Source: Candidatus Phelpsiimicrobium noxiivivens (lineage in GTDB: Bacteria > Omnitrophota > Gorgyraeia > Velamenicoccales > Velamenicoccaceae). Taken from it: DNA of 64,000 bases. The position numbers were made by a program, and so were the translations under genes. The notes under the pieces were generated by a model. The model did not search any database, was not told the DNA's origin, and was given only the letters and a program-made list of their open reading frames with translations. The DNA lies in the NCBI GenBank assembly GCA_001873995.1, contig MNVR01000008.1, forward strand, positions 11,903 to 75,902. The letters run 5' to 3'. Within the stretch, counting starts at the first letter, position 1; each line of letters opens with the position of its first letter. Of this stretch, positions 45,596 to 53,978 are shown one piece after another.

Positions 45596-46552
45596 TCATC
45601 CCCCGATGCTTGACATCTCAAAATCGCGGCTGCATTGAGCTTTATTAAATATCCTTTTGTCAACTATCGTATCTTCTATCAACCTTGCAAATTGCGCGTC
45701 GTCAGATGCCCTTAGGGGCACTTTCAAGTCCGCGCAATGCTCCGAATGAAGGCACGGATAAAGCTTGCCATCCGCGGTAAGACGCAACCTATTGCATGTG
45801 CCGCAGAAAAAGTCTGTTACAGAACTGATAAAACCGATACGTCCTGATTCGCGCCTTATCTTAAAATACTGCGCCGGGCCGCAAAAAGGATCGCTTCCTA
45901 AAGGTTCTAACCGCCCATAGGCGGATGAAATGATCTTTTCCACGGCTGACGAAGAAAAAAATATCTGTTTTAAAGAATCACACCGGCTGTGCGTCGGAAA
46001 AAATTCTATAAAGCGCACGTCTAAGCCATATTTTGATCCGAATTCCACAAAATCTAGTATCTCATCATCGTTAAAACCTTTCATGACAATACAATTAAGT
46101 TTAACATGCATGAAACCTAAACGAGCCGCTTTTACCACGGCCTCTTTTACTTTAAAAAATCCGTCTTTACCTGTAAGGCGCCTGAACCTATCTCTTTTTA
46201 AAGTATCCAGGCTGATATTTATCTTGGTAACCCCACTTTCTTTTAAACCGGCTAACGCCTTTGAGAGCCCATAGCCGTTTGTGGTCAAAGATAAAAACTC
46301 CAGGCCAGGTATAGCCGAAAGCCTTCTGGCAAAAGGAACTATCTGCGGACGCTGTAGGGGTTCTCCGCCCGTAAGCCTTACGTGCCTTATGCCGCGCGCG
46401 ACAAGACGGCTTACCAACACAAAAGCCTCGTCAAAACTTAAGTAATCTGTATTTTTCAAAAAGTGCCGGCGAAGAGCTGGCTGGCAATAAAAACAATTAA
46501 AATTGCATTGGTCCGTGATCGAAAACCTTAAATACGTATAGGAATGGTTCAT
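45596..46552 (-). CDS. moaA: GTP 3',8-cyclase
   Basis: 318 residues. N-terminal radical SAM cluster CNFNCFYC, GGEPLQRPQI, C-terminal second [4Fe-4S] cluster (CGTCNRLRLTADGKLYPCL) and the terminal Gly-Gly (MSSIGG) required for catalysis. First step of molybdopterin synthesis. Overlaps moeA by 4 bases. Confidence 0.96.
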   Translation of the reverse strand: MNHSYTYLRFSITDQCNFNCFYCQPALRRHFLKNTDYLSFDEAFVLVSRLVARGIRHVRLTGGEPLQRPQIVPFARRLSAIPGLEFLSLTTNGYGLSKALAGLKESGVTKINISLDTLKRDRFRRLTGKDGFFKVKEAVVKAARLGFMHVKLNCIVMKGFNDDEILDFVEFGSKYGLDVRFIEFFPTHSRCDSLKQIFFSSSAVEKIISSAYGRLEPLGSDPFCGPAQYFKIRRESGRIGFISSVTDFFCGTCNRLRLTADGKLYPCLHSEHCADLKVPLRASDDAQFARLIEDTIVDKRIFNKAQCSRDFEMSSIGG

Positions 46553-47751
46553 ATATACAGCCTTAAAAAATCAACCTGCGAACCTGCGGTCGCTATTTTG
46601 CCTTTATCAAGCATAAAAAAAGCGTCTGCCTGAGCTACGGCACGTATATCGGCACTACCATTATAATGGACTGGATCAATAAAAATACGCCCCTTTTTCA
46701 TGATCATCGCGGCTGGAAAGAGACTATATCTATCATTTTTATTATACACACCTTTTTGCAAAATGCCTTTTTCTAACAAAAACTCTTCCCTTAAACCCGA
46801 CATCTTTCTTATGGCAGGAAGGACGAACAATAAAAATGACACCAGGCTTGAGACGGGATTTCCAGGAAGGCCGAAAACAAGACAATTGCCTTTGACCGCG
46901 AAAAGGAACGGCTTACCTGGACGAAGCTCTACCTTGTGAAATTTAATACTTACCCCGGACTTTATAAGCGTGGATGGCACAATATCAAGGTCTCCTTCGG
47001 ATACTGCGCCTGTTATAATGAAGACATCGTATTTAAGGCCTTCCTTTATTTTATTAAGAAGCCCACGAGGTTTATCTTCTGATAACCCCAGATAACGCGG
47101 GACTATATTAAACCTACGCAAGGCAACGGACAGCATAGAAGCTGTTATATTCCAAACCTGCCCTGCTTTTTTTGGCATACCCGGTTCTACGACTTCGTCG
47201 CCCGTTGAAAGGAACGCAACGCTGAGAGGCTTAAACACTAAGACTTTATTTTTGCCCTGTGACGCGAGAAGCCCGATACGCGCTGTGTTTAAAAGAGAGC
47301 CTTTCTTTAACAACAGGCTGCCCTTTCTAAAATCTTGGCCTTTAAAAGAAATATTTTCACCGTTTTTTATCTTCTTTAATATTTTTACGTAGCGCCCAGC
47401 GCGAGGAGACGCGTCTTCTTTCATAACCACAGAATCCGCGCCGCAAGGCACCATAGCTCCGGTCGCGATTTTTACGCATTCTCCTTTTTTTATGGGCCTT
47501 TTAGGGAAAACACCAGCTGGGACAAAACCTGTAATCTTCAAAACGGCCCCGGGATGACGAATATCGCGGCTTTTGAGCGCGTAACCATCCATAACAGACC
47601 TATTAAAATCAGGGCGATCGCACACAGCCCGCAGGCCCTGGGCCAAAACTCTGCTAAAGGAGTCCTTAAGAAAGACACGCATTGCCTTGCGCGCTGGCGC
47701 GCGCATGGCGTGTTTCAAAACGATAGCCTGTGCCTGTTTTAGTTTGATCAT
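46549..47751 (-). CDS. moeA: Molybdopterin molybdenumtransferase
   Basis: 400 residues from MIKLKQAQAIV. MoeA signatures: FNRSVMDGYALKSRDI, the substrate loop GAVSEGDLDIVP, and KPGKPFLF-like LRPGKPFLFAVKG with GLPGNPVSSLVSF. It inserts molybdate into the cofactor. The frame opens 13 codons earlier inside a hairpin repeat (MFCLIHL), which I exclude. Confidence 0.94.
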   Translation of the reverse strand: MIKLKQAQAIVLKHAMRAPARKAMRVFLKDSFSRVLAQGLRAVCDRPDFNRSVMDGYALKSRDIRHPGAVLKITGFVPAGVFPKRPIKKGECVKIATGAMVPCGADSVVMKEDASPRAGRYVKILKKIKNGENISFKGQDFRKGSLLLKKGSLLNTARIGLLASQGKNKVLVFKPLSVAFLSTGDEVVEPGMPKKAGQVWNITASMLSVALRRFNIVPRYLGLSEDKPRGLLNKIKEGLKYDVFIITGAVSEGDLDIVPSTLIKSGVSIKFHKVELRPGKPFLFAVKGNCLVFGLPGNPVSSLVSFLLFVLPAIRKMSGLREEFLLEKGILQKGVYNKNDRYSLFPAAMIMKKGRIFIDPVHYNGSADIRAVAQADAFFMLDKGKIATAGSQVDFLRLYI

Positions 47752-47775
47752 ATTAAACCATGGGCTCATTAAATG

Positions 47776-47810
47776 AATGAGACAAAACATCCTGCTTGAT
47801 CTGTCTCATT
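47776..47810. repeat. ATGAGACAAATC hairpin repeat, copy 3
   Basis: AATGAGACA (47776-47784) pairs with TGTCTCATT (47802-47810); the interior ATCCTG is shared with copies 1 and 2. Lies between the hydrogenase protease gene and moeA. Confidence 0.65.
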
Positions 47811-47830
47811 GGGATACCCTTCCTAAAATA

Positions 47831-48307
47831 TTACTTTAATCCCCAAGTTCCTAAGAAACTTCGTATCTCTTCGGCAATACGGCCCTTGGACTTTTCAAGC
47901 TCTTTTGTCATCTCAATGCCATAAGAAGTATCTTTAACCTGGACGCCCGCGATATGCACATCAGTGGAGACGCTTAACGAACTGCATAAACCCAAAAGGT
48001 CGGAAAGAGATAATTCGTGGGAAGAAAGTTTATTATCTTTGATCTGGTAAGAGGCTTCGTTGGGCCTGAATATTTTTAAGCTCGCCGGTTCTAGGCCAGC
48101 ATCCATAGCATCTATTAAAAGAACTTTTTTGAAATCTGTTATGTAATTGATAAGACCGAAACTGGCGATCCCAAAATTCAGGAATTTGACGCTCTTATCT
48201 TTCAGCTGATCTTCAAGGATGGATAGTATATGTATGCCAATACCGTCGTCACGGCGCAGGGTATTGCCCAATCCTATGATCGCGATACCTTTAGACGAAT
48301 TTAACAT
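47831..48307 (-). CDS. [NiFe] hydrogenase maturation protease (HycI/HyaD family)
   Basis: About 158 residues from the ATG at 48307. Motifs: GLGNTLRRDDGIGIHI, the Asp in LLIDAMDAG and the His in SSHELSLSDLL, which together bind nickel in the family. It removes the C-terminal tail of the large subunit after nickel insertion. The start lies inside hydA, overlapping exactly the codons of the tail it would cleave. The frame extends 19 codons further upstream without family support. Confidence 0.9.
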   Translation of the reverse strand: MLNSSKGIAIIGLGNTLRRDDGIGIHILSILEDQLKDKSVKFLNFGIASFGLINYITDFKKVLLIDAMDAGLEPASLKIFRPNEASYQIKDNKLSSHELSLSDLLGLCSSLSVSTDVHIAGVQVKDTSYGIEMTKELEKSKGRIAEEIRSFLGTWGLK

Positions 48308-49631
48308 CAAGCATATGAGCAGAGCAGGAAATGCATGGATCGTAGGCGCGAGCCAGCATCTCAAGCGTCAGTGTCATTTCTGCCTGATCCTGGCTGGCTA
48401 TGATCTCAGGAACTATTTTCCTCATATCAGCTTCTAAATTATTAATGTTCTGATTTGTCGGAATAATACAATTAGCGTTAGTGACAATACCGCCCTCATC
48501 GACGGTGTAATCGTGAAAAAGTATCCCCCGCGGCACTTCAACCGCTCCTACGCCGCGGCCTGCCTTAGTCTTTATTGGCCACTTATCCATTTTTGGATAA
48601 GTAGTAACTAAAACCTTTTCCTTGTTGATCCCGGATTTTAATATCCTCTCTAAGATCAGAATGGATCGCTCCAGGCAATATCCCCATTCCACAACCTGTG
48701 CTATCGTATTCATAAATGTATTATAGCAGGGCCTCTTCAGACCAAGGTGCTCTGCGACTTGTCTTGACTTCTTATCCAGCTTATCGCCATTTAAGTTGAA
48801 ACGGGCAAGCGCCCCCACCATGTAAGGAGCGTTATTGACGCTTACGAACTTCGCGGAAGAATAATCGCGGACCTCTTCTTTGATGACCGAGAGATAATCC
48901 TGAGGGTCTGCCAGACTTTGACCGTTGATATTTATCTTGCCGTCATAAAAAGCGTATTCGCTATCACTGGACAAAGCTACGTATTGCGCCTTTCTTTCAA
49001 AATTAGGCAGTTTGAGTTTCTTAAACAGCGCTACAGTTTCTTCAAAATCACCCCTCGCATCCAACATCATCTGATAAAGCTTTTTTAAAAGCGCTGCGTC
49101 AGGGATCTTTGTCAATCCGCCAATGGCGAAAGAAATAGGATGGACATGACGCCCTGCCAATACTTCACCGGCGAAATCAGAAAGCTTTTTCATCCTGAAT
49201 GCCATCTCGATGACCGGTTTATGCGTCTTTATAAGGGGCATAATACTTTTTACCCCTAAAAGATCAGGGGCTACCAACACATAGGCATGAAGAACGTGGC
49301 TATCCATCTGCTCGCTATGCAAAAGAAGTTTGCGCAGCATGACCGTATCCTCGTGAGGCGCTACACCTATAGCGCGCTCTGAGGCCTTGATAGATGCCAG
49401 GCTATGCCCGCAAGCGCAGATCCCGCAAATACGGCTCGTCAAATGCTGAGCTTCATAGACCGACCTTGAACGCAGCATCGTCTCAAAAAAACGGGCTGAT
49501 TCTATTACTTTGAATTTGCACTCTTTTAGTTCACCGGCTTTTACATCTACGGTGATATCTCCATGCCCCTCGACGCGGGTAAGATAATGGACGTTTATTT
49601 TAACTGTCTTATTTTTGGGATTCTTTTCCAT
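48291..49631 (-). CDS. hydA: [NiFe] hydrogenase large subunit, group 3b type
   Basis: 446 residues from the second Met. L1 motif RICGICACGHSLAS and L2 motif DPCISCSAH hold the four nickel-binding cysteines. After the His come MLDVKFV, the seven-residue tail that the maturation protease removes. Its companions (AsrA- and AsrB-like subunits) define the NADP-linked group 3b or sulfhydrogenase type. An ATG eight codons upstream (49655) is an alternative start; both overlap hydD. Confidence 0.94.
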   Translation of the reverse strand: MEKNPKNKTVKINVHYLTRVEGHGDITVDVKAGELKECKFKVIESARFFETMLRSRSVYEAQHLTSRICGICACGHSLASIKASERAIGVAPHEDTVMLRKLLLHSEQMDSHVLHAYVLVAPDLLGVKSIMPLIKTHKPVIEMAFRMKKLSDFAGEVLAGRHVHPISFAIGGLTKIPDAALLKKLYQMMLDARGDFEETVALFKKLKLPNFERKAQYVALSSDSEYAFYDGKININGQSLADPQDYLSVIKEEVRDYSSAKFVSVNNAPYMVGALARFNLNGDKLDKKSRQVAEHLGLKRPCYNTFMNTIAQVVEWGYCLERSILILERILKSGINKEKVLVTTYPKMDKWPIKTKAGRGVGAVEVPRGILFHDYTVDEGGIVTNANCIIPTNQNINNLEADMRKIVPEIIASQDQAEMTLTLEMLARAYDPCISCSAHMLDVKFV

Positions 49632-50379
49632 ATTTAGCTCTCTCTTTTTTACCATTGCAATACAACGTGAATTTATCCAGTATACCCTCTACGGTCAATC
49701 CATATTTTTGGAGTATATCTTTTTGAGCGTCAGCCGCGGGATTATCAATAAGCCCGCGGCATCCCACACATACGCTTCCATAATTAGGCAGCCATGAATT
49801 ACATCCGGCCTTTGTCACGGGGCCTAAGCAAAACTGCCCCTTCTCATAGGCGCACACATTCTCATTTTGTTTGCACTCAACGCAAACAGGATATTGCGGA
49901 ACATTATAAGGCTTACCCAACAAGACGCATTCCATGACTTTCAAGAATTCCGGGCCATAAATAGGGCACCCATGGACGTAATAATCAACATGCACGACTT
50001 CATCTATTGACTTAGTCTCAATGGCATCCGGCACTGGATCAACGCTTCCGTATACAGCCTTCTTCTGCTCTGCTAATGGTTTTAGATTTTTTAAGTTATT
50101 GACACCGCCTATTGTAGCGCAAGCTCCCATGGCCACTATTACCTTGGCCTTGGATGCTATTTTTTTTAAACGCTCCTCGTCATGCTTTGAAGCAACGCTG
50201 CCCTCCACCACCAAAACGTCGTATTCTTCGCCGGCCTCGCTCATGATCTCCCTGAAATTAACTATATCCACGACCTTAGCCAGTTCGAGTAAACTGGCTC
50301 CGAGATTAGCCACCTGAAGCTGACAACCTTCACAATCAGTAAATTCAAAAAAAGCTACTTTGGGTTTAGGCTTAGACAT
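49609..50379 (-). CDS. hydD: [NiFe] hydrogenase small subunit, group 3b type
   Basis: About 256 residues. Proximal cluster ligands in FTDCEGCQLQ, GACATIGGV and HGCPIYGPEF, and further Cys groups (CVECKQNENVCAY; CLGPVTKAGC; CVGCRG) for the medial and distal clusters. GGAGAG stands five bases before the ATG at 50379; an in-frame extension of 38 codons upstream lies inside hydG and is spurious. Electrons pass from the nickel site to HydG and HydB. Confidence 0.93.
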   Translation of the reverse strand: MSKPKPKVAFFEFTDCEGCQLQVANLGASLLELAKVVDIVNFREIMSEAGEEYDVLVVEGSVASKHDEERLKKIASKAKVIVAMGACATIGGVNNLKNLKPLAEQKKAVYGSVDPVPDAIETKSIDEVVHVDYYVHGCPIYGPEFLKVMECVLLGKPYNVPQYPVCVECKQNENVCAYEKGQFCLGPVTKAGCNSWLPNYGSVCVGCRGLIDNPAADAQKDILQKYGLTVEGILDKFTLYCNGKKERAKYGKESQK

Positions 50380-51244
50380 GGCACTCTCCTTCATGGCACT
50401 CCCCTTCCATTTCTCGCAGCTGCTCAAAAGTAAAGACCGGCCCGCACTGACAGACATAAACATTGCGGATCTGGCAGTGGCCGCACTTCCCAAGGCCGCA
50501 CTTCATCTTTCTTTCCAAAGACACAATTATCTGGCGCGCCGGGATCTCTTTCTTTAAGAATTCCAATATGACAAACTTATACATAATGGGCGGCCCGACT
50601 ACTACCGCGTAAGTCTGCTTAGGCCGAATGGTCACTCCCGGTATAAGGCTCGTGATCAGCCCGACATTACCTTTCCAGTCAGGGTCAGCCTTGTCCACGG
50701 TGCAATTAAATTTAATATCGGCCCTCTTCTGCCAACTGGCGATCTCATCGCCAAACAACATATCTTTAGGGGTCTTGCACCCCAAAAGTATCTGAACTTC
50801 TCCAAAATCTTTACGCTTATCTAAAATATACTGAATAAGCGACCTTAACGGCACTATGCCTAAACCTCCCGCTACGATAAGAATATTATTGCCAAGCATC
50901 TTATCTAAAGGAAATCCATTGCCAAAAGGGCCGCGTATGCCTATGGTGTCGCCACTCTCAAGTTTATGAAGCGCGGATGTCACAGTTCCCAATTTTCTTA
51001 CGGTCAGATCAAAATACTCCTTTTGCGTTGATGAAGAGCATATGGATATCGGAGCTTCACCATACCCAAAGAGAGAGGCTTGAACAAACTGTCCTGGCAA
51101 ATGGCCTAATTCCTTCTTGCCTTCCAGTTCTATTCTGAAAAATTTTTCGTGTTCAGTTACCTTGTTGGCCTTAACGATCTTTGCCTTCATCGGCCTATAG
51201 GGAGAGGCGCTTAAGATCTCCTGAAATGCCTGATCGTATTTCAT
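50372..51244 (-). CDS. hydG: Hydrogenase FAD/NAD(P)-binding subunit (AsrB-like gamma)
   Basis: 290 residues: ferredoxin-reductase-type FAD domain (about 20-110; RGPFGNGFPLD), NAD(P) domain (about 115-235; ILIVAGGLGIVPLRSLIQYIL) and a C-terminal [2Fe-2S] motif (MKCGLGKCGHCQI ... CQCG). It transfers electrons to NAD(P)+. The last residues (CHEGECHV) come from a short direct repeat at the overlap with hydD. Confidence 0.93.
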   Translation of the reverse strand: MKYDQAFQEILSASPYRPMKAKIVKANKVTEHEKFFRIELEGKKELGHLPGQFVQASLFGYGEAPISICSSSTQKEYFDLTVRKLGTVTSALHKLESGDTIGIRGPFGNGFPLDKMLGNNILIVAGGLGIVPLRSLIQYILDKRKDFGEVQILLGCKTPKDMLFGDEIASWQKRADIKFNCTVDKADPDWKGNVGLITSLIPGVTIRPKQTYAVVVGPPIMYKFVILEFLKKEIPARQIIVSLERKMKCGLGKCGHCQIRNVYVCQCGPVFTFEQLREMEGECHEGECHV

Positions 51245-52278
51245 TTTGCCTCCTTGCCGCTCAAAAGCTGATTTATGGTCTCAACCAAGCTGATCTTGGC
51301 CATGCAAGTGCGGGTGCAACGGCCGCACCCGGTACAAAAATACTTATTATATTTTTGAACGGAATACTTAAATTTTCTATAATAGCGGTGCCTTTGGCGC
51401 GCGTCCCTGCCGGCCCTGAAATCTTCTCCGGTTGAGACCTTCGCGAAATCGTCCATCTGGCAGTAATTCCATACTCGGTATCTATCACCATCATTAAGGT
51501 TCAACGAAACTTCATCAACAACGTCAAAACAATAACATGTAGGGCATACGGCCGTGCAATTAGTGCATCCAACGCAGCGTGCCCCTAGATCTTTCCACAC
51601 AGGGCTGAAAAAACCTTTTTCAAACGCTTTGTCTATCCTTTCCATGTCGCCATCGAATTCATTGTTGAATTTTTTTAATTTCTCTTCAAATGCCTTGTTA
51701 AGCTTCTCTTTATCTTTAGCGTTCATTTCACGTATATACTTTTTGCCGGTAACAAGTTTATCGCCTTTCTCAGAATTAATATGTATGGCATACTCATCGC
51801 CTAAGTCAGTAAGCATGATGTCATATCCGCCTTTATATACGTGAGTGCCTACTGCCGCACACGAAGCATACTTATCGCAATAATCCATGCACTCTAACCC
51901 GATAATAGTCATTTTCTCTTTTCTGTTCAGATAATTCGGATCAGCTGGTTTTTCGTTAAAGACCACATCCATGCACTGGATACCGGCTATATCGCAGGTG
52001 TGCACGCCGAAAAGGATAAATTCTTCAAATTCCCTAATGGCCTTACCAGTAGAGAACGGATTGATCTTGAATTTGAGCAAGAATTCCTTCTGCGGAAAAT
52101 AATACTTTTTTGGCGGAAGAATGGTAGGTATGTATTTCAGGGACATCTCTTCAAACTCCTGGATAGGCCGAAAGACATAAGCGCTCTCTTTTTTCTTAGG
52201 GCCATATATCTTTCCCCTATCTTTCAAAGAATCAAACCACCTACCCATATCCATTCTATTAATGATCGCGTACTTCAT
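51241..52278 (-). CDS. hydB: Hydrogenase iron-sulfur subunit (AsrA-like beta)
   Basis: 345 residues with two C-terminal [4Fe-4S] motifs: CVGCTNCTAVCPTCYC and CTGCGRCTRTCMAKI. The N-terminal region (HTCDIAGIQCMD) is typical of anaerobic sulfite reductase A-like subunits in group 3b enzymes. AAGGAG is nine bases ahead of the ATG. First gene of hydBGDA, with ATGA-type overlaps throughout. Confidence 0.93.
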   Translation of the reverse strand: MKYAIINRMDMGRWFDSLKDRGKIYGPKKKESAYVFRPIQEFEEMSLKYIPTILPPKKYYFPQKEFLLKFKINPFSTGKAIREFEEFILFGVHTCDIAGIQCMDVVFNEKPADPNYLNRKEKMTIIGLECMDYCDKYASCAAVGTHVYKGGYDIMLTDLGDEYAIHINSEKGDKLVTGKKYIREMNAKDKEKLNKAFEEKLKKFNNEFDGDMERIDKAFEKGFFSPVWKDLGARCVGCTNCTAVCPTCYCFDVVDEVSLNLNDGDRYRVWNYCQMDDFAKVSTGEDFRAGRDARQRHRYYRKFKYSVQKYNKYFCTGCGRCTRTCMAKISLVETINQLLSGKEAK

Positions 52279-52430
52279 GATATTTGCTCCTTAACGTTGC
52301 ATTATTTAGGCTTATTCCCTACAACGTTAATCCTGTCGAATGCGCTAAAATTATCGTAAAGAGAATTTTGGCGCTTCTTATGAGACAAGATAACTTTGCC
52401 TATTGTAGGTATCTCTTCCTTACAATATCA

Positions 52431-52477
52431 GACCCGACCCTTATAATGGATTGGGTCGGTCTACCCCTTTCTGGGGT
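52431..52477 (-). repeat. Two-hairpin repeat, copy 3
   Basis: GACC(C)GACCC/GGGTCGGTC around a 12-base loop (TTATAATGGATT), then ACCCC-TTTCT-GGGGT. It lies inside the 290-base gap between hypA and hydB, directly against REP-like copy 3. Confidence 0.65.
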
Positions 52478-52582
52478 GATCCCGAAGCCTGCCTGCCGGC
52501 AGGCCTGCGTTAGTAAATTTTATGCCCGGGTGCGCCGGGCAAGACTGCGCTTAAAATTTACGAGCGCTTAAGCAAGGGGTTC
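52478..52582. repeat. REP-like intergenic element, copy 3 (overlaps hypA end)
   Basis: CCCGAAGCC, the GCCTGCCGGCAGGC palindrome, GTAAATTTT, inner hairpin GCCCGG...CCGGGC, AAAATTTAC, GAGCGCTTAAGCAAGGGGTT. Its right end supplies the last codons (EPLA) and stop of hypA. Confidence 0.65.
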
Positions 52583-52828
52583 TTCCCTAAAACTCACGTG
52601 CGTCAATCTTGCGCCAACTCCAAAAGAGACGCGCACGATCTCAAGCTGTAAACCTTTCCAGGGCGTGTTCTTAACAGCTTCATTAAAATGGAATCTGAAA
52701 TGTTCTTCGTTGAGCGCTCCGAACTCAGGCAGCTCAACAGTTATCCCAACAGCTTCCTTATCGCTGTTGTCTTTTTTTACCTGCTCAACCACATCTAGCA
52801 TATTTTTGATCAAAGAATATTCGTGCAT
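52568..52828 (-). CDS. hypA: HypA nickel chaperone lacking its zinc domain
   Basis: 86 residues from MHEYSLIKNM, whose Met1-His2 is the nickel site of HypA. The alpha/beta part is normal (VELPEFGALNEEHFRFHF), but at the point where the CxxC zinc-finger region should begin the sequence turns into FGVGARLTHVSFREEPLA and stops inside a repeat. Normal HypA is about 113-118 residues with two CxxC pairs; none occurs here or in the next 290 bases. Probably truncated, so HypB interaction or nickel delivery may be impaired. Confidence 0.8.
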   Translation of the reverse strand: MHEYSLIKNMLDVVEQVKKDNSDKEAVGITVELPEFGALNEEHFRFHFNEAVKNTPWKGLQLEIVRVSFGVGARLTHVSFREEPLA

Positions 52829-52859
52829 AAGCGAACACTCCATAAATTACGGCCTCGCA

Positions 52860-53858
52860 TCAGCATATCCTGGGAATAGGCTCCGTGAGAGGAGAAGAAA
52901 GCGCCTTTTCCCCACCCAGAATAGTTTTCAAATACACGCGTCCATTTTTTTCTTTAAGCACTGAACCTATGATAGCGGCCTCTTTGCCTAAACGCGAAGA
53001 CTTAAGCAAGCGTAAAGCTTTGGCCGAATCGCGGGCAGATACAAAAAAAAGCATCTTGCCTTCGTTGGCAATATCAAGAAGCTCCAGGCCTAAGATATCA
53101 GCCAGGTTCCTGCAAGGAGCCGTTACGGGGATACGCTTTTCTTCCAAAATAAGGGAATATCCACAAAGATCGGCAATCTCGTTCGTTGCCGCTGAGACCC
53201 CGCCGCGAGTCGCGTCTCGCATAAAATGAACATCAATACAATTTTGAAGTAGTAATTTTACAATACACCACAAAGAATTGCAATCACTTTTTATAGCGGC
53301 ATGATAATTGAACTTTTCCCTGGACAAAAGGATGCTTAGGCCGTGCTGGGCTATTGGGCCATTGATCAAGACCATATCCCCAGGCTTGATCATGGAGGCG
53401 GCAAGCCGTTTTTGAACTGTGCCTATGCCTGAAGTATTGATAAAGACCTTATCAGTTTTGCCGCGAGGCACAACTTTTGTGTCTCCTGCTACTATTTTGA
53501 CGCGCTGGGTTTTTGCTTCTTTGGCCATTGATAAAACGATCTTTTCTAGGTCACGAAAGGCGAAGCCTTCTTCTAAAATAAAACCAGCTGTAAGGAACTT
53601 AGGCTCAGCTGCGCAAGAGGCAAGGTCGTTCATCGTGCCACAGACAGCCAATTTACCTATGTCGCCGCCAGGAAAAAATATGGGGTCTATAACATAAGAA
53701 TCAGTTGTATAAGCATAGGTGCCTTTACCCAGATCAAAGATCGCGGAATCATCCAGCTCGTCAAGATATTCGTTCTTAAAAGCCGCGGCAAACACCTCTG
53801 TCACAAGCTTATGCGTCAATACCCCACCGCTTCCGTATGATAAAGTTATTTTATCCAT
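52860..53858 (-). CDS. hypE: Hydrogenase maturation protein HypE
   Basis: 332 residues from MDKITLSYGSGG. AIR-synthase fold with DDSAIFDLG, TTDSYVIDPIFFPGGDIGKLA, VKIVAGDTKVV and FMRDATRGGVS, ending in the conserved PRIC whose Cys carries the thiocarbamate that becomes cyanide of the Fe(CN)2CO group. The frame continues 17 codons upstream into a hairpin repeat. Confidence 0.95.
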   Translation of the reverse strand: MDKITLSYGSGGVLTHKLVTEVFAAAFKNEYLDELDDSAIFDLGKGTYAYTTDSYVIDPIFFPGGDIGKLAVCGTMNDLASCAAEPKFLTAGFILEEGFAFRDLEKIVLSMAKEAKTQRVKIVAGDTKVVPRGKTDKVFINTSGIGTVQKRLAASMIKPGDMVLINGPIAQHGLSILLSREKFNYHAAIKSDCNSLWCIVKLLLQNCIDVHFMRDATRGGVSAATNEIADLCGYSLILEEKRIPVTAPCRNLADILGLELLDIANEGKMLFFVSARDSAKALRLLKSSRLGKEAAIIGSVLKEKNGRVYLKTILGGEKALSSPLTEPIPRIC

Positions 53859-53895
53859 AGATCTTCCCAAATCCCAACCTCGTCTTCCAAATGTC

Positions 53896-53938
53896 TTCCA
53901 AACCCGCATTGGAATTTACTTCCAATGCGGGTTTGGAA
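53896..53938. repeat. Perfect 19-bp inverted repeat between hypE and hypD
   Basis: TTCCAAACCCGCATTGGAA, a 5-base loop, and its exact complement. Flanked by extra TTCCAA/TTGGAA sequence. Strong hairpin on either strand. Confidence 0.75.
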
Positions 53939-53978
53939 GAATTGGAAAAATGGAAGAAAGTTGGAAAAAGACCACTAT

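Noticed and set aside
49609-50493. Hydrogenase small subunit start at 50493
   Set aside because: The extension lies in another frame of hydG; the ATG at 50379 has a good ribosome site and the family N-terminus.
52284-52571. 95-codon plus-strand ORF in the hypA-hydB gap
   Set aside because: It consists of repeat elements (PACRQA-type peptide from the palindrome).
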